A stretch of 64,000 nucleotides of DNA from Saccharospirillum salsuginis (GTDB lineage Bacteria > Pseudomonadota > Gammaproteobacteria > Pseudomonadales > Natronospirillaceae). Positions 13,101 through 28,100 of the stretch are shown here, piece after piece (the first letter of the stretch is position 1; every line of letters starts with the position of its first letter). The stretch covers positions 384,709 through 448,708 of the forward strand of contig NZ_BMXR01000005.1 in assembly GCF_014651855.1 (NCBI RefSeq), read 5' to 3'. The translations under genes were made by a program, and so were the position numbers. Under the pieces are notes generated by a model, which had not been told where the DNA came from, did no database searches, and was given only the letters and a program-made list of their open reading frames with translations.

Positions 13101-16100
13101 CTCCGCCGGAGACAAACAATTGGGTGCCGACCCGGGCCATATCGGTGAAACCGAGTGGAGATAATTGCCCCGGGTATTCGAAGTGGTAATACTTCGCTTC
13201 CTCATCGACCTGATCCTTGGTCAGCACGATGGGATTTACCGGATCGCTGACATCCAGAAGTACCAATCGGGCGGTTTGGCTGCTCAGTGTCTTGGTATGA
13301 CCGAATTCGTCGGTTAATTGATGCTGGCCACCTGTTATCGCATAAACCAGTTGACCATTCGTCGTCATTTTAGCAATGGGCTGGCCTGCCCCATCGTCCA
13401 GGTTGACTCCACCCGTCTGCTGACCGGTGTAGAAATAGGGGTCGGCCGCCTCGAACGGCTGGTCTTCGAAGAAGGGGCTGCTTGCTGAAACAACCACTTC
13501 GCCAAAGCTGCCTGCCGGTACGCGAACAGTCGCGGCTCCGCCGGACAATACCTTGATATCACCCGCCGGTTGGCCACCAAACCAGATGTTCATACCGGGG
13601 GTAAAACCGGCCCCATAGAGGGTGACCCGATTGCCACCCTGGATCGGACCACTGGCCGGTTCGATGTGTTGAACCGACAGCGATGGCAATACAACAACCG
13701 CACCTGCCATGCGAGCCGTCACACCGCTGTCTGTATTGGTGATCGTCAAGGTCAGGGCCAACGGATCCGACCCGGTTTCGATGGCCGGCAGGGTGAACTG
13801 AATGCGTTGGTCATCCAGCACGGTGATGTCGTCGGCCGCCACGGTCTGATCATCTACCTTCAATTCCAGGTGATCCGCCGGTATATTCAGGAATTCTCCG
13901 GTAATCAGAGCTTTTTCGGTGCCATCGGCATGGAAATAATGCAGGCTGGTTTCACCCGCATCGGTGACTCGCTGCACATGCTCCAGTTGCGGGCGCTGAC
14001 CCGCCAAACGGTCAAAACCATATTGCACCGGTTCAAGCGCTGCACCTGAGATATCCCGAAGAGTATCGTTCAGAACCAAATTGATGGACGGTGACGGTTC
14101 TGTAATGGATGAAACATCGATTGTCAGCAACCCGCCATAAACCGTGTTGATGGCATCCACAGTCGCACCGGTCAACGGAGTACCATCGTCCGACAAAATG
14201 GATACACCGGCTTCGATAACGGCAGGGTCCGTATTGAGTAACTGACTGAACCCGACTTGAATCGCATCGTTATCGGTCAGAATAGAACCGGGCTCGGGAA
14301 GCACGGAGGTGACCTGGAAGGAGGGCAATGATTTTTCGACCAGCCCATCCGAGTTTGTCGTAATCGATTGCTGTTGCTGGCTGGAGACAACGGTATTGTC
14401 GTCAGCCTGGACTTGCCAATAAACCGGCACCCAACCCTCGGACTCATCGGATTCCAATACCTGCCAGACACGATCAGTGACCAGCACCAGACGATCGCCG
14501 GCCAGGGTCATGGAAACGTGCTCGACCGATCCCGGCTCCGCCAGAGTTACAGCGCTGCGCTCAATAGCCTTGGTCTGAGGGTCGATCGAGAGGGTGTACC
14601 ACCCGTTCGGACCTTCAACCAAAATCACCAGCTCGCCGTCTATACTCCATTCCAGCGCCCGGGGTATGCCTACATGATCCGCCCCGTTCGAAAAGCGCAG
14701 GTCCGGCCAATCCAGGTCGACCTTGAGCCCTGTGCCGTGCGCTTGATAGAACTGGATTCGCCCGGACTGGTTGGCTTCATCAGCCACCAGTACCGCAACT
14801 GTGTCAAGACGATCACTGTATGTCAGATCCTTAACATCGCCACCGGCCAATTGCCAGCGACCCAACTCCAGTGGTTCATCCAGACGATTGATATCAACCA
14901 GAGAAATACCGTCAGCCCCATTGGCCAACCAGAGCAACTGATCGACCTTTGCCAAACCGGTGACCGGTTCATCCAGCGGCAGCTGGGACAAACGCACAGG
15001 CCGGTCGTACAGTGAGACGTCATAGATCTCAAGACCGGCGTCCATCAGAAAATGGTTGTACGCTGTGGGCTGACGTCCCGATTCGACGCCTACAAAAAGC
15101 GTATCGTCCGTCTGCAGAATGGCACCCGCCACCATCGGCGGATAGTTCGGCAGTGATAGCATCCGCCCATTCGGGTAGGTGTAGGAGAGCGTTCCCGCCG
15201 ACACAGTCTCACCGCCGGGTAGATTAATCCAGACATCCACCAGTTCGGCGGTTATTACGCCGGGCGCGATGAAAGTCAGGCTCGACTGGCTTTCGATGTC
15301 TTCGTTAAGGTCGATGGTGGTCTCGACTTCCCCGTCTTCAAACGGTGTGGCACCCGTTTCCCAGACGGTTCCACTGGTGCGGCCGACCAGACGCACCGTG
15401 GCGCCTGGCAGCAATACCGACTTGTCGGCCGTGGCAGAGACTGTAATGCCACCTTTTACGGACATGGTGCTCCGGCTTAGATCGAACGCGACCCCGTCGA
15501 TGGATTCGCCAATCATGACGCCGGCATTGAAACGATCACTCAGGGAGCCGTTATGGACTTCAACCGCGTATTGACCCGCTTCGAATATCGCTTGAGAGAG
15601 TTCGGCTTTATTGACCCTTAAGGTATGTTCATCCAACCAGTCGACAGGAAATGACCGGGCCCCGATTTTAACGACGGAATCAGCCTGGAAGCCCTCGCCG
15701 CGAATGATCAGGTCGCGCTCGTCGCCTACATTAAACGCACCTTGTTCAACGCTCTGAATATCGGGACGCGCCAGTCCGTCCTCCACAATGGTGAACTCGA
15801 CTTCATACGGAACCCACAAGTCACCTCCCCGAACGTTACGGGCCGAGTCCACTTTGAGCTCGTAGTGCATGTCAGGCGTTACCGCGAAACTGACGGTGTA
15901 GCGGTCCGTAGCGTTAGACAGGTCGCCGTAGTACACCGGTGTGATCGACACCGGTACCGGAGTGCGAACCAGGGTATCCGGGTGGATGGACTCCAGCGAT
16001 ACGGCACCGTCTTCTTCCAGTGAACCCGGTTCGACCAGTTCATTGAAACGCAGGGTGAATTGTTCAGCTTCCGGAACGGTCAGTCGATCACGGGAGTCGG

Positions 16101-19100
16101 CCGATGAAGACACGACCAGGGCGCCGGGCAACTGGAAGCTGCGCAGACCGCCAATACCGCCTGCTGCAATGAGGCGATCTTTGAACAGGTTGACGTCAAG
16201 CACCGACTCGGTGTTACCCGCTGACACCACCAGGGGCGCGCGTGGGTCACGTACATCAAGCACCACCACACCATTGGTAGTCGCTACGAAAAGGGTACTG
16301 CCGACACGCGTCAGGCCATGAGCATCGATGCCTCCGCTTTGCAGCCCCGACAAGCCGATGATCTGGATGTCGTCCGGGTTGTCGACGGCATAACCGACCA
16401 GGCCGGCCTTGCCGGCCGCCACCCAGAGCCGGTCGCGATGGATCAGGGCATCCTTGGCGGATGCATCACTCGGGAGAGTGAACACACGAACGTCTTCTGT
16501 ATTCGACGTATCCATCAGCGTGAGAATGCTGGAATCCGTGGCATTGGACGGTTCGTCCAGACTGCTCCGAGCGATGAACTCACAACCCATGGCTTGTAGC
16601 CAGGTTGCTGTCTTTCTGTGTCCGGAGGCAAGCAGCCAGTTTTCGCTGATATCCAGAACACTTCCGGCCACGATCGGTTGTGAATCCATCAGGATGGGAT
16701 CATCCAGGTCCATGGTGTTCATGATCCGGATGCGATGGCCGCTGTCGGTTCCAGAAACGAAACCGCAAGGAGGAATTTTGGCACCACTTGGGGGCACGGC
16801 CGCAAGCTCCGCCGACACCAACAACTGATCGGATACAGCCACCGAAGAGGTCAGTGCTTCGCCTTTTTCCTGGTTCAGTAACTGTAATCCATTCTGCTCG
16901 TCCAGATTCAATCGGGCGACACCACCGTTACCCGTAGCTACATACAGCCGCTTGCGCTCTACGCCTTCTTCCACTTCAACGACGGATTGCAGATCGACGG
17001 AATCGATGGACAAGGGCAGCTGCAGTTGATCGGACCGGTCCAGCAACGTCTCTTCTTCCGAAGTCAGGGTTTCCCCGCGTTGCTGTTTTTCGAAAATGGA
17101 ATTGACGGCCAAGGCTTCCGCGATCATTTGGTCACCTTCGCTGCCGGTTGGCAACGTCGTATTGCCCCCCACCAGCAACAGGCGGTTCGGATCCTGAACA
17201 TCGAAGACCACGGCTCGGTATGCTTCGCTGATGCCGACGTCATGCGCCGTCACCAGTGTCTTGTGTGTCTTGTAATAGCCGCTCGTCGCTATGGCTGTGC
17301 CGATTTCCGCGTCCACCTCGACCCGGGTCGGATTAACCGCTTCCGGATGGCTGACAGCCAGTTGTCGAAGGCCGAAACCATACGCATTGGTTTTCTCGGT
17401 TTCCTGCTCGTAACGGTTTTCCAACGTCAGCGCATGCTTTCCGGGCACGCCCGGTGGCATATGCACTTCGATTTGGCTGGTGGAATAGACAGTGATACCC
17501 GATATCGGAATGTTGCCGATTACCGCGCTCAGCCCTTCAGTTACGCTCGTACCGGGTTCGAAACCCGACCCGGTGATCCGGACCGAGTTGCCACCCTGAA
17601 TCGGGCCCCAAGCGGGGGTGACCGAATGAATGGCAATGTCGTCGTCAATGGCCACAGCACCTTCCAGCGTCGTTAGCTGGGTAATGCCGTGGAAAGAGCT
17701 TTCGAGGTGAAGGTTATACAAACCGGGGGCTGACATGGCAGGCATTTCAACGATCAACAACTCATGGTCGTCGTTCTGACTGTCCTGCATGCGCTCAACC
17801 ACCGGAATGTCGATTCCATCCAGCGACAAGCGTACATCAGCTGTCGCCGGTACACCGGAGACTCCTACGGTCAGGGTACGGGGCTGGTTAACCAGGGACC
17901 GACGTGGCACTACGTTGTGCAATTCAACCTGAGCCCAGGCATTCGATTGCACCTGGAATTCGAACTGCCGGTCGCTTTCCAATTCGTAAAGCACAAATCC
18001 ACTGTCGTCGGTACTGACAATCCCGGCATCCACCTCCAATACCAGCCGTTCCCCGGACGGTAAGGTACGAGCGGTGTCCCGATCCAGTAAGACAACGGCA
18101 TCGTTTCCTTCCAGGACAACCTCCGCTGGTAAAACCTGGCCGTCGGAATCGATCCAGCGGAAATGGTCGGTGTTGCTGGATGCGCCCTCAATACTTTTGT
18201 TGAACCGAACCAGAGTGCGGTATCGGCCTTGGCCATCCGGGAACAGAACCCCCTGAGCGGGCTCGACTCCATGGACCTTCAGGGTGCTGTCACCGGTAAC
18301 GCCGACCGCGCCATTCCCTATGGAGTAGGACGCATAGTTGCTGGCCAATACCACGTAGGAAGTTGCATCCATACCGGTTGTACCGGACAGCACAAAGGGC
18401 TGATCCGGAGAGGTCACATCCACCAGGCGGGTGCCGCCTTCGCCTGTGGCCAGGTAGGCAATACCACCCTGTACGTCGATGTCATAGACATAGCCCGGCT
18501 TACTGAACCGGCTGACAATGCGTGGCTGGTCAGGATCGGCGATGTCCACCACCACCAGGCCATCGTTTCCGGCAGCCAGATAAGCATAATGACCTTCGAC
18601 CACAACTCGACTGGCGGGCTGGTCGAGTGAAGCGACAACCTCGGTGCCGGATCCCGCATTGAATCCGATGATGTGGAAACCACCGGTCGCTTGGGTATCG
18701 ACGTCATCGGACGGTTTCCCGTTGAGTTCAAAGTCCCCCGCCACGACGGCGGCATAGCCCATCAGGCGGTCTTCTGAAACCCAATCGTCAACGTCCTGAG
18801 CCGGCAGACTTGTCGGCAAGCCCACGCTCTGCGAAACATACGTCTTGCTGTGCAACCAACCATCAACGATGGTCAGGCCGGCCGAGCCATTGGCGACCAG
18901 CACGCGATCATCGTTGACCGTCAGCCCACGCGCATAGGTACTTGTAAGCCGTTGTTCGCGTACCCAGGTGGTTCGGGTCAGATCCAGTTCATCGAACGCC
19001 AGGATAAACAGTTTGGCCGGATGCCCCGGTTTGACACCGGTCACAAATGCTCGATCCACACCCGGTTCGAAATAAGGCTCAACACCGACGGCACTGTACC

Positions 19101-22100
19101 CGCCGGGCAATTCTACCTGCGTTAAAATACGGTCGTCCTGGCCGTCCTCGTCTTCATCGATCAGTTTTAACAGATCGTCCGGATTGAATACTCGGTCCTG
19201 CCTGGCGGTGTAGGTCGAGGCATCGATGTTGAAGACCACCAGGCCATCGTTTCCGGCCGCCGCCAGCAGGTAGGTATTGCTCGGGTCCAGCCGAGCGTCA
19301 TAAATGGTGGAAATACCCTCAATCAACGCCTGACTTGGCTGTACGTATTCGTAGGCGCCTTTCAGGGTACCGGTCTGACCGTCCGCATAGGCCACGGTCA
19401 CATCAACACGCCCCAGTCGTCCTGAAGGCACGGTCACCTGGAGTCGTTCGGAATCCAGCAGTTTGTAATCCGTAGCGGTACGATCCCCAAACCGGATGGT
19501 CAGACCGTCTTCCTGGCGCAGCCCCTCACCAATGATGGTAACGACATTGCCGCCATTCAGGCTGCCTTGATTCGGTGTCAACCGCGTCAGGGTCAAGGGT
19601 TCCAGGTATTGAATCGCACCCAGAATTGACAAGGTCTGACCGTTGCTGTCCTTGATCAGCAATTCCGCACTGCCGGCGGTGCTCGGTGGCACTTCCAGAA
19701 CATATCGCTGCCCGCCTTCGATGGCGGAAACACTTGTAATGGATACCCCTTCCCCACCTATAAAGAAAGCTGGACTGACGGCATTGGCCAAGTCCACAGA
19801 AACCTGGCCACCATCCACGGTCAGCGCGGTCGGGGCAATGTTCAATACGTCCAAGGGGTCATGGACATCGTTGCCTGTTTCAAAGGACCAACTGAAATCC
19901 ATCAAACCACGGGTACGTCGGCTGCCTGGTTCTCCTTTCAGGCGAACCTGATAACGGGTATTGGAGTCCAAAAGCGCATCGGGCTGGATGATCAGAGTTT
20001 GATCGTCGCCTTCAGCGATGCTCAAAGTGGATGATACCGACGAGCCGGACTCAGACCCATCAAGCGCGACCAGTTCCACATAGCTTGTCAGATCGCCTTG
20101 GGTCACCGGCGGTGGTGACGAGAAGGTCATCTCGATACCGGTATCCAGGCTGACACCGACCGTACCCGCATGAGGCGTCGTTGACACCAGATCGCTGATC
20201 AGAGTGTCGACTATGACCAAACGGGACTCATTCGGAGAGAACTCATCGGCAAACGCGAAAAGACCGTCACCCGTCAAAAGGTGGTTGGATCGGAAAGGCT
20301 TATAGAGCTCGATCGTCTTACCAACCTGAACGGCATCCAGGAGCGTCGCCTCCTGATTTTCACTCCGATCAATAAGCGACAGGTAGGCCTGATCCGGCTT
20401 TTTCTTGCGCTCGGTCACGTCAAACTTGGCCACCAATGTGGTCAAGGCATTCAACGCCTGGGTATCACCTGGTATCTCGAAGCCATTTGTTGTGAAACGC
20501 GCTCTTTCACTCAGGTATTCACTGGACGTCCATTCGCTGAAGACCAAACTGTCATCGTCAGCGTCCTGAACGATGCCCCGTTGATTATCAAAAAGTGCCA
20601 GCCATGGGTTCTTCGACTCCATCGGGCTGCTATGAACCAAGGGCAGACCGGGACGGCGTAAATCGAACACCAGACGCTGGCCATTGGATACGGCAAAGAG
20701 ATAGCCATCGCGATGTTCCATTTGGTCGATATCGAGGTGGTGCCTGGAGCCACCGATGGACTTTTCCTCAATGGTCTGGATCACCACCGGCTTGGACGGA
20801 TTGGCGAGGCTGATCAGTGCCAGCCCCCCATCGGATTCGGCCGCTACCATCAGGCGGCCGACCACAATGGCGTCGCTCACCGGATTGGAGAACGGAAGAG
20901 GTATCTCGTAAAGAATGCCGCGGTCCGTCGACTCCCCTTCGGGCAGAGGTTCAAGCGTGTCCACCCGATTCAGCACATGCAGCCAGGTATTACCTTCGTG
21001 GGGTGTTCCAATGAGGCTGAAGTTAATGCCTCGGCTGAATACATATAGATGCTCACCCCCGAGCGCCAAAGAGCTGGGCTTGGTGTCCTTGGGCAAGTCG
21101 TAGTAACCCAGGCGGTGCATCGGCGCCGCTTGACCGATGTTGGACCGATCGTAATGCACCAGGCTGATCCAACCCGGGTAATACAATTTGCGCATCGTAT
21201 CGATGTGCGTAATCCGGTTCGGATGCGGCATGGATTCGGGGTTATACCAGTCGTCCAGTGGCTGACCAAGGACGTACAGCAGATCGAGGTTGGTGTCCGT
21301 TGCTAAATCGACGATGCCACCCGGAGGCAACTCGGTCGGGTCCAGGTACTCCAAATCCTCGACATCCGGTGCAGCCGGTTCCAAAATGCGGTTGACGTCC
21401 AGCCGTCCATAAAACAGCGCCTTGGGTTTGACATAGCGCCGCCCCAAACCATCGGTGACTTCGACATCGACGAATCCACGATAACCGCCCTGATCGTCAC
21501 TGAAATCGGGGACCGACCAGCGCATTTCCTCGGCACTGTAAAGTGACAGGACATCCCCGTCGACGGTAAAGGTTTGAGCCGTTTCTGGCTGACCGGACTT
21601 CCATGCACGTACCGTGACATCGGGCTGGAAGCCGAGCCCGACAATGCGGGTCAGATCGTTCTCGCCGGCCTGGGTCGTCGACACCACGGCCGGGTCGATA
21701 AAGTCGATACGCAGCAGGTCCACGTAGGTGAAGCCGCCGATAACCAAGTCTTTGAGTCCGGCACTGTTCTCGATTTCGACACTGGCGGGGCCGGCGTAAT
21801 TGGGAACGGTGGAGGCGACCACTTTGTCCAGTCCATCCGCCGTGGTGGATACGGATTCGACAACCAGGGTTTGACCACCCAACGTCAGGGTCGGGGCATC
21901 GGAGAAGTTATGCCCCAGAATAACCAGCTTGGTCCCGCCTTCGATGCCACCGCTGGCGGTACACACCTGGGTTTCATCCAGGACCTGTTGCGCACAAATA
22001 GAGACGATTTCGGGCGGTAAGGCATCGCTGATTGCCGTATAGAAGCGGCTGGTGAAATCGCTGCTCAATGCCACACCGGCAGCCGGTTCGAGCCCTTCGG

Positions 22101-25100
22101 TCACGACGACGGTGTATTTCTGATGGGTATCGAGCGCCTCGCCCGCTTTCAGCGTCAATTCAATGCGGTGACGTTGGGTAATGTCGTCATCCGTCACCGG
22201 GAATTCAATATCGAACCGGTCCGTGACATTGGTTCCCAGAGTGACATCCCCGGCCATAACCTTCAGATGCGCGTCCGCTTGCTGATCCAGACTCACTGGA
22301 TCGGACAATTCCACCAATATGCTTTCGAGGTTGGGGGAAACCTGGTCGAGACCGTCCTCGGGCGTGACCGCCAAGACAGTCATTTCGGTCAATTCCAGGC
22401 GTTTGATACCACCGGTACCGGACGCCACCTGAACACCACCACGAGCCAGTTCGATGTCGTGCGCTCCCAAGGCGGCCTCGGAGGCTTCGCGTTGGACCAC
22501 GGCCGGCACGGTGCTGTCGACGGTATAGTCGTCGATCTGGCTCAGGTCGATCACTTCGACCACCGACTGGGCGGGCTTGTCTTCCTGGTCGGAATATTGA
22601 ACGGTGACATAGGCTTTGTTGCCGGTAACCAGCACGTCATACACGCCGTCGCTCACCAAATCTTCGCGGTTGGGTTCCAACTCGACGGATTTGATGACCT
22701 GCGGCGTGAATGGACTGCTGATGTCCACAATATTCAGTTGGGAGACCCTTCCCGCGCCGGCCATGTCGGTGACGTACAGCCGATCCCCTCTCAGGAAGAG
22801 TCGACTGGCGACGCCGGTGGTGTCCACCGAAGCCACAATAGGCATGGCCGGGTCGGCAATATCGGCTACAACAACCCCTTCATGGCTGGCGGCGATGTAG
22901 GCATAACGACCCTGGATGACCACATCGCGACTGTAGCCATAGGGCTTGATGTAACCGACGTGATAGGGCGCGCTGAAGTTGGAGATGTCGATAACCTGGA
23001 TGCCGCCATGGCCGTTGGCCACCAGCACCAGGTTGTCCATACGATCCAGGCCTAATACGGTGTTGTACGGCAAGTCGACACGGCCGGCCAGCAAATAGGG
23101 CAGGCCGAATTGACCATCACCATTGCGCTGGGTGAACAACAGGAGTTCGGCACCGGTGTTGTCGTAGTAGAGCTCACCGGTGCCTTCCAGAGAAGAACCG
23201 GCAATCCAGTCATCTTTGATTTGGCTTTCCAGTTTCGTAATAAAACTGCAGCCTTTCGGGAATGGCGATATCGGAGGGCAAGCCTCTTCGTTGATTCTGC
23301 CAGACTTGCCGGCAACAATCAGGTCCGCTTCCGCATCCATATCGCCAATAGTACCGGCGAATATTTCCTGGCTGCCTGCCAGCAAGTCGGAATAAGCGAA
23401 GAAATTACCGTCACCGGCACTTTGATTCTCATCGACGCTGTCGAGAATCCCGATCCCGCTGAACTCGATTCGTTCCGGCGCTTCAGTCAGATGCTGCTCT
23501 TCCAGCCAAAACGGGTCGGACGTCGACCAGGCCGCCATCATGGCGCCTTTGCGGTCGGCGGCGCGATATTGCCCGACCGAGCTGAAATAGACTTCCTTGG
23601 CGCTGTTCCAGCCACTTTGGCTGTTGTCCGGTGCCATGTAGCGCGTCTCGGCAAATCTCAGACCGACTTCGTGCACCGTTTCCGAGGACACATCGTGATG
23701 TTCCGTCTCTACGTCGGTGGTGATGCGCAACCGTTCATTGGGCCATTCGGTGCGCTGCAGCAGACTACCGGCAACGATGTCCGCCCAGTAGATGGTCCGG
23801 TGGTTCTGTTCATCGCTGACGGGTGTCTCGTCACCCGGTTCACGCGCGTCATCACGGAACAATTCGAAGGTGCGTTCGTTCAGAGTCTGCCAGGCCCCAT
23901 CCGCGCCGCGATACTCGCGCGTCCACGTTTGATAAACATGATCGATGACGCCGATATCCACCACACCAACCACGGAACGAACCGGGTCGCCGGCTGTCAG
24001 AACGTCGTTGTTCAGCGGTTGCAGGTTTTCGATCTGCGGTACCACGGTGTCGCGGATCGAACCGATCAGAACCGTTTGTGACTGGGCTTCATGCCCGAGA
24101 CGATCGTACGCCACAGCATGCACATAAAAGCCATCGACGCCTTCCGGTGCGGAGAAGGTACCGCGATAGATATGATCCTGGGCATAGCTACCCAGTTGCT
24201 CGCCCACCGGAGACCAGGCCGTATACAGTGGCCGATCGTTGACATGGAAAACAACCCGGTCGATGCCATCCGGCCCGAGGTCGTCGAACACTTCGGCGTA
24301 GATCTCAATGTCCTGCCCGTCGATAACCACGGACTGATCATTGGCCGGTTTGACGATCTCGATCACCGGCGGCTGGTCCTCATCGATGGTCACGGACCGC
24401 ACCAGCGACAGTTCGGAACGATAGCCGTCCATATCCGTCGCCCGAGCCCGGAAATTCAAGGTTTCGCCCACTTCGCCCGCGGGGACGACGTAATCGAAGG
24501 CGAACGGCGCGGCACCATCTGTGCCCAGGCGCTTGTAGTCCGCGTCCTGCGGGTCGGTGCCGGTGGCCAAATACAGTTCGGCCGAATCGACGCCGACTTC
24601 CGGGTCGTTGGCCGCCACGGTGATACGCACCGGTCGGCCTTCGGTCAGGCTGTCGACACCGCCCAGATTATTGCCCCGGTTATCCAGGAACTGGATGCCC
24701 GTGACTTCCGGCAATGCATTGCGAATCAGCATGGCCGGTCGTGAGGTTTCGCTCCGGTTGCCAACGCCGTCTTCCGCGACCACGGTGAACTGCAACGGCA
24801 ACTGATTGGGCTCCGGTCCGTCACCGGTCCAGTAATCCTCGATGGTCCCGATGCCGATCTGCCCGTTATAAGGCGCCTGCAACAGGGTTTGCGATCGGAT
24901 TCGTTCGTCTTCCGAATAGACGCCATCCAGATTGCCATCGACCGCGAGATGGACCCGGGCAACGTTCACCTTCACATTGTCGTCGATGGCGACCTGATAC
25001 GGCATGGCCCGTTTTTCTGTGACCGTTGTACCGGATTCATACGGTTTGGCGACGGTAATGGTCGGGGCGTCGGTATCGGCCGTGACCTCGATTTGCACGG

Positions 25101-28100
25101 TTCGCGGCGACTCAACCGTTCGGGCTTCTCCGGACGGCCGGGTTTCGGTGACACTGGCGGACAATTCAATCGGCGTACCGGCCTGACCATAAGGAATGCT
25201 CAGCACCATTTCATAGGGGTACACCATGTCCGTCAGCGTGCGACTGCCGCCAATCAAACCGGTGACTTCGACATTGACGCTGTCGATACCGACATCGTCG
25301 ATGGCGTTCAACTGCACCAGAACGTGCTGACCTTCGATGGCGGTCGCGCCGTCGAGGGGCTGGGCGATGGTGACCTGAGGCGGTTGGTCTTTGGTAATCC
25401 TGATGGTGCGGGGCGGCTCATCGACCCGGTGCAAGGAATCACCCGTGGAATCGCCATAGGTATCCAGGGCGCTCACTTTCAATGTGACCGCATTGGCGTC
25501 GGCCTGCCCCTCATCGAACTCGGGAATCGGCACTTCGAATTGCCAGGGCGGTTGACGCAGGATCTGCTGGTAGGCGGTATCACCATTGGCGTATTCGGCC
25601 ACCAGCTGCACTTCGGCCACGCCAACATCGTCGAACGCGTGGACATTCACGTACAGACCGGTCTGCTCCACCACGGTCGCGCCAATGTGCGGCTCCACCA
25701 AATCAACCGTAGGTGGCTCGTCCCGCCGAATGTTGAACCAGGCTTCCGATTCGGTCTCGTGGCCCCAGGCATCGGTAGCGCGCAGACGAACGAAAATAGC
25801 CGCACCCTCGATGTCGGCATGAGGTATGCCGGTCATATCGGCGATTTCGGACAGCAGCGGCGTGTGTTGAACGTTCGAATAACGCGGTGTTTCGACCTGC
25901 GAGGTGGTTCGGGTATCCGCATCTTCCTCGGGTATATCGGTGATAGTGCGGACGGTGTCATAGTCGGTCAGCGTATATGGATCGCCCGCTTCCGCAAAGG
26001 CACCATAGGCCACTGCGACCTCGATCTGTTTGACCTGAGTATTGTCATAGGCCTGGTACGCGAGCGTGAAGTCGGAACCTTCCACGGGCCCATAGGTGGC
26101 CTCCGGCTGGCGCAGGAAGACTTCCGGCTGGATGTCATCCGGTTGAAGCTGCAGATCGATACCGTGCCGTGTGTGGACCTTGTCGGAGTCCGTCACGCTG
26201 GCCGACAGAGTCACCGTCTCACGATCATTGCTCAACCCGCCATCGACACGGAGCACGATTTCACGCAACCGCGCATAAAGACTGTCCGGTCGGCCCCACT
26301 GTTTGGCCATATCCACGCCGTAAACCCGTTCTATGGTGTCGTAGATGGCGTTGAAGCTCTGGTCCAGTCGGGTGTCGTCCACATCCGCCGAATTCACCGG
26401 CAACATTTCGCTAGACAGGATCTCGGCCGATCGGCCATCCACCCGCACAGACACGCTGTTCTCAGACAACATGCGGTCATCGGTGATGGCGACCAACATG
26501 CGGATATAGCGACTGCCCGCGACCAGCATCTGGTCGTCGGCCGGGCTGACGATCTGGATCTGCGGAGCCATGTTGGTCAGTGGATGCACCAGGAACGAGC
26601 GAGTGGTGGTATGGCCGTAGTAGTCCTTGACCACCAGTTCATACTCGGTCACATCGGGTTGGTTGAACGTGACGTCAATCGACAGACCGCTTTGCAGGGT
26701 TACCGGCGTACCGCATTGGTGGGGCCAGGTTTTCTCGAACAGCGGCGCCCCGATGTAGTTTCCATCCACCCCTTTTCGATACAGACGGGCGGACATCAGA
26801 GCTTCATCGTCACTCAGCGCGAAATCCATCTCGAAAGGCTCGCCGTAGCGAACCCAGAATTCACCGTAATTCAGCCGGGCCGCATCGGTGTAGCGCTTGC
26901 GCCAGACACCGTTTTGACGGTAGGACTTGAAGGCTTTCATTTCCACCGCCGGCGCGTGATTACGTCGCACCGGGAACGATAGCGACGCGTCCGCCGTCAG
27001 GCCGGAGGCATCTTCGGTGGTAACGGACAGACTGTACTCGGGTGATGTCCAGTCTTTGGGTACATCGATGCTGTAGTGGTGGTCGTTCCTGTCCGCCAAC
27101 CAGCCGGATTCATGCAACAGGGATTGTCCATCGCGGACCCGGATCGACCGCAGCATGCGGCTGTCATCGGAGGCATTGAGTTTCAGATCCAATCGCTGCC
27201 CGGGCACTACTGTCTGGCCATTCGCCGGGGATTCGACAGTCAATTCCGGCAGGGTGTCATCCGCCTGCAACCGCCACAAAGCCAACTCCGCCAGAACCTG
27301 CGCGGGTCTGTCCTGACTGAAACGATCCACAGCGGCACCCATCAATCGGACGGACTGCTGCTGGGAGCGCGGAATAAACCATCCGTCCGCCAGGCGCACG
27401 CTGGCTGACGCACTGCTGCTCACTTTCGGCTGGGTCAGGCTGTGAACAGCGCCGTCCTGTCGGACAGACCAGGTCAACTGGTGACGCTGGCGAATGGACG
27501 AGGATTCGTTGTTCACCCGAATGGCGTTCAAAGCACTCAAGCTGGAGCGGTCCAAACGAACACCGGTGAGCCATTCAGGCATACCGGACTGGAAGCGAAC
27601 GTCCACAGCGGTCAGGGGTCGGTTCTGGGGGTCGGTCAACGAGATCCGACCGTCCTGGGAAGTGATTGTTTCAGTCTCGGTGACCAGACCGCAATCGTCG
27701 TAAAACGTTCGCGTTACTTCAAAGGTCAGCGGCACCGCAGCGCCGGCACGCCTGACGTTCAAATAAGACGGAGCGGAGCTCATAGCCTGCAGGCTCAACC
27801 CTTCCCCCGTCGCGGCCAACATGGCGGACACTCGTCCGTTGGCATGTATCGACAGATCCCCGGTAATATCCGGCAATTGCGCGAATAACCCGTCCTCGGT
27901 GGTGGTCAGACCATAGCCCGACTCGCTGGACAGGCTAGTCAGCAATACAAGGGAGCGCAGTCGATCATCGCTTGAGGCATAGTCATCTTCAATGCTGACC
28001 AACGATTTCACGACACTACCCTGGCGGTAATCCGACTCGGGATCGGTTCCCACCAGCGTCATTTCCGGTGGCCCATCGGGATGGACCACGACCTGAATTG

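Noticed and set aside
24889..26982. A 697-codon open frame on the plus strand opposite the giant gene
   Set aside because: It is antisense to a frame with clear domains; its translation has no recognisable domain and long antisense frames are common opposite GC-rich genes. The same holds for the many other plus-strand frames in 1-32781 and 44837-53086.
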